From Morella rubra (taxonomy: Eukaryota; Streptophyta; Magnoliopsida; Fagales; Myricaceae): 64,000 nt of DNA. The position numbers and the translations under genes were made by a program. The notes under the pieces were generated by a model. That model did not search any database. It was given only the letters and a program-made list of their open reading frames with translations, and was not told where the DNA came from. This document shows, in pieces, positions 61,380 through 64,000 of the stretch (position 1 is the stretch's first letter; the number at the start of each line of letters is the position of its first letter). The DNA lies in contig CM025855.1 in assembly GCA_003952965.2 (NCBI GenBank), positions 15,494,286 to 15,558,285 on the forward strand, read 5' to 3'.

Positions 61380-63254
61380 TGTAACACCCCTCTCTTGTTT
61401 ACTCGTTTACTAAGTGTGCTATGTATATATTTTGACTTGTGTTTAACTCCCTTTTATAATAAAGTTTTGATGTATATGTTATAATAGTTATAGTTGTGCC
61501 TTTTTTTGTGTTTACTTTTAATAAGGTTTGGCAGGGCAGGTGTTTAAGCCCGAGGTCAATGAGTTCAGCCCGGGACAAATGAGTAGACCCAGGGTATATT
61601 GTGAAGGCCTGGAAAGGAGGGGAAACATCCCCGAGGTCAGCAGGGATCGAGGGGGAACATTTTCGGGGTACATGAGTTAGGGGCCGGGGTTACCGAGTGG
61701 AAACACCAGGAGCCACGGAGTAGAAACACCCAGGGAGGAAGGGAGATAGTCCCGGACTTACCGAGCGCAGCATGCCCGGGAACTGAGATACCCGAGTACT
61801 ACTCGGGAGGTTGAAGACACTACTCGGGAGCCCGAGCACAAACCCAAGCCTGACTCGGGAGACCTAGACCCAAGAGTTTTGTCAGCCTATGCCTGGGGCT
61901 TGTTTTTTAGTCATGTGCAGGTTGGCATCCTGTAGACCCAACTTCTTTTTTTTAACGTCTGCTTTTACTCGTCTTAACCATGTGGTGGGCATTAAATGCA
62001 TCCTTACCACATTTTACCTAACCTCTTAGGTGGGGCTTTGTCATTGGCGCATAAGTGAATGTGGTTAATGTGCTGATTGTTAAAAAGATACATGAAATGT
62101 GAGACAGGTAGGTGCCTGCTTGTGACTGGCCATGCCTTAATCTTTCGCTGATTTTCTCTACGACTTAGCCTAGAGTATGTAGACTGGCCAAGGGGTAATA
62201 ATTGTAAGAAATGTAAGTCTATTTACGTGTTTTGTTCGTCAGAGAGTGAGAGAAAAGGAGCTTTAACGGAACGGCATTAGAAGAGGAGAAACTGCCTTTG
62301 ACTTATATAGAAAGAGAGGGAAAGCAACGTGAACCATCTGGTGACCAAGGAAAGTGACCGAAGGATAAGAGGAGAAAAAGACTAAAGAAAAGGAGGAGAT
62401 TACGAGGAAAAGTGAGGTGTTTTAATCTTTCAACAGAGAGACTAAAGGACACCTCTGATGACCAAAAAGAAAGAAAGAAAGACAAGAAAGAAAGAAAGTA
62501 AACGAACAAAAACAGATGCATTATCCTTGCATTGCATCGAGCATATACTGTTATCTTGTTATGGTTATCAATGCTTAGCTTTATTATTGTCATGCTGCTG
62601 CTCATAACATGTTCCCTTTTCCCTCCCTTACTGAGTCTCTAGGACTCACCCCTTTATTGGTTTAGTTGTCTTGTATGTACTGCTCTGGCTGTAGACCCTG
62701 GACGTATCAGATGTTAATCTTTATGAGCGAGGAGTTTCTGGATGTAGACCCGTACATCTTAGTGATGACGTTCTGGACGTATGTCACTGAGTCATTCGAG
62801 GTTTTCATGGGGTACGAGCCCTAATGGTATCTTAAAGAGCCTACAACCACCTCATATCCCTTAATTGAAGATTTCGAACCAGCAGATTTTGACCCATCCT
62901 TTTTTTATGACGTCCCTCCTCCACCGGCAAAGTCGGTAGAAGGTACCGGAGAAACTGAAATCATTGACCTAACCTCCGACACGGAGTCGAAGGTGGATTA
63001 GATATCCATAATAGTCGTTTATTTTTGGGGTAATGATTGTACTTTTTGTTGTAGTCTGTATTATAGGACGAAAAACTGTAGTCAGCTTTCACTTTTGTAT
63101 TTACTTTTTCTTACCGTTGTATCCTCGTGAATGATTTTGTTGATACTAGTGGAAAGATTTTGTACTTATATTTTTGAGCTATTCCCCTTTTCTTGTTTCG
63201 TCCATAAGCCACAAGCTATCCCTACTTTTTACCTCATTACCAGATTGTTTAAAA

Positions 63255-63303
<49 letters not shown>

Positions 63304-63496
63304 CCCACCTGTTATTTTATTGTCCGACTTACACTATTCTTTTCTACTTCTCTTTTTTCCCTCAAATGTTTCTGCTAAGCCTTTTCAAAGTCAATTATCA
63401 GATTTTGATAGGATTTATTCATGCAGTAATCCCCGCTTGTGTGCATTCTATTACTATAAGAGAGTCTAGGGGTAAGTACTAGCACGGGGCGTGACA
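61380..63496 (+). repeat. 3' LTR of the Ty3/Gypsy element
   Basis: Starts TGTAACACCCCTCTC and ends GGGGCGTGACA, followed by the target duplication TAATC. Contains a (TA)n tract at about 63253-63301. About 2.1 kb, shorter than the 5' LTR. Confidence 0.9.
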
Positions 63497-63519
63497 TAAT
63501 CTGAGCAATAAAACTGTTT

Positions 63520-63692
63520 TAGCGGTGGAAATCGCTACCACAGCGGTGTCCACCGCTACCACCAAAATTCCTGCCCCACAGCAAAATCTAGCACCGATAC
63601 CGGTGCCGCCGTGGGGCTAGGAGCGGTTTGCAGCACCGATACTAATGGCGGTGCTAATAAACCGGCACACCACCAGTACCGGTGCACAGCCC
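63520..63692. other. GC-rich self-complementary insertion-like stretch
   Basis: Rich in GCGGTGG, CCACCGC and ACCGGTGC words in both orientations, for example TAGCGGTGG near 63522 and CCACCGCTA near 63550. Composition differs sharply from both sides. It separates the last LINE-like bases (63502-63515) from the LINE-like sequence that resumes at about 63694. Possibly a small non-autonomous element; ends not defined. Confidence 0.35.
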
Positions 63693-63693
63693 T

Positions 63694-64000
63694 AGAAATC
63701 ACCTGGCTTGTCCCATCCGACAAATCTGCCATACTTGGAACATGGATCTCCAGATCTAAACCAACACCAACTCGTTGAAACTCCTTGGACGACGGCTCAG
63801 GAAGACTCCGACCACCAACAGATAGATTTTTAGAAGGGATTGATTTAGAAGAACTACCCGAACCACTCTGAAAGTCCCGCCGAGGGGACTGAACAACATG
63901 GACTACAAGGTCTCGACGAAGACTAATGGACTCAACTCGCATCTTATAATCAAACAGTAACTTACCCTCATGAACGGCAGCAACACGACAGGAGTGTTGG
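63694..64000 (-). mobile_element. Probable LINE ORF1 linker region
   Basis: On the minus strand the frame reads QHSCRVAAVHEGKLLFDYKM and continues RVESISLRRDLVVHVVQSPR with a Ser/Pro-rich tail. This Lys/Arg then Ser/Pro texture is seen between the ORF1 RNA-binding part and ORF2 of plant L1 elements, and the strand agrees with the LINE fragment at 52248-53149. The endonuclease part of ORF2 is not seen between them, so the two pieces may be parts of one shortened element or of two. Confidence 0.35.

Larger units (their letters stand above)
53150..63496 (+). mobile_element. Ty3/Gypsy LTR retrotransposon, degraded fossil
   Basis: Flanked by a 5-base target duplication TAATC (53145-53149 and 63497-63501). 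Has two LTRs with TG...CA ends, a tRNA-iMet primer site, a gag-pol region in the order gag, zinc knuckle, protease, RT, RNase H, integrase (Ty3/Gypsy order), and a polypurine tract. Long LTRs and sequence after the integrase suggest a Tekay/Del-like chromovirus, not proven. The gag-pol is broken in many places (about ten or more), so it is a dead copy. LTR pairs differ by roughly 6% in the first 180 bases by eye, which suggests an insertion some millions of years old. Inserted into a LINE fragment. Confidence 0.93.

Overview
The window is nuclear DNA of a flowering plant, most likely a eudicot. It holds intron-rich genes with plant-type splice sites (spermine synthase, a clade A PP2C, cyclic nucleotide-gated channels). 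Among these lie plant CACTA, LINE, Ty3/Gypsy and MITE elements, AT-rich spacers and TA microsatellites. There is no bacterial or organellar gene order, and a 100-N assembly gap sits at 16957-17056. I cannot name the species.

Layout. (1) 1-5240, minus strand: the first seven coding exons of spermine synthase (SPMS), with a 1.65 kb leader intron; the gene runs off the left edge. (2) 5.3-13.3 kb: mostly spacer, with a direct duplication (6331/6970), a large foldback (8273-9150) and LTR-like sequence. (3) 13309-13955, minus strand: the last two exons of a clade A PP2C phosphatase. Its N-terminal exon is not seen; a strongly G-depleted 2.7 kb tract and the gap lie where it should be. (4) 17-48 kb, plus strand: four copies of a divergent CNGC gene. 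Copy 1 lacks its 5' half and has one frameshift. Copy 2 is a decayed 3' half. Copy 3 is readable through six exons. Copy 4 is a pseudogene missing its 3' half. Between them are a SEN1-type helicase fragment, a 0.5 kb foldback built from a CNGC 5' flank, shuffled duplicates of that flank, an orphan 99-codon exon and several MITEs.

(5) Mobile DNA has reshaped the cluster. A complete 5.5 kb CACTA element (34177-39698, TIR CACTACAAGAAAA, TSD CAT) sits in an intron of CNGC copy 3 and stretches it to 7.4 kb while the flanking splice sites stay good. CNGC copy 4 carries an 807 bp LINE-like insertion with a 17 bp TSD, a SINE-like unit, and downstream a second CACTA element (from 48361) with an En/Spm-type transposase gene. 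That element is cut at about 52.25 kb by a LINE fragment. The LINE is in turn split by a degraded Ty3/Gypsy element (53150-63496, TSD TAATC).

How the parts relate: the CNGC array is the biological core. CNGCs are plasma-membrane cation channels with a cytosolic cyclic-nucleotide and calmodulin-binding tail. Only copy 3 looks potentially functional here; it carries an unusual Lys/Ala repeat in its S2-S3 loop. The foldback at 20.7-21.2 kb shares sequence with the flank upstream of copy 3, so it could be a source of family-directed small RNA (inference). SPMS and the PP2C are independent neighbours.
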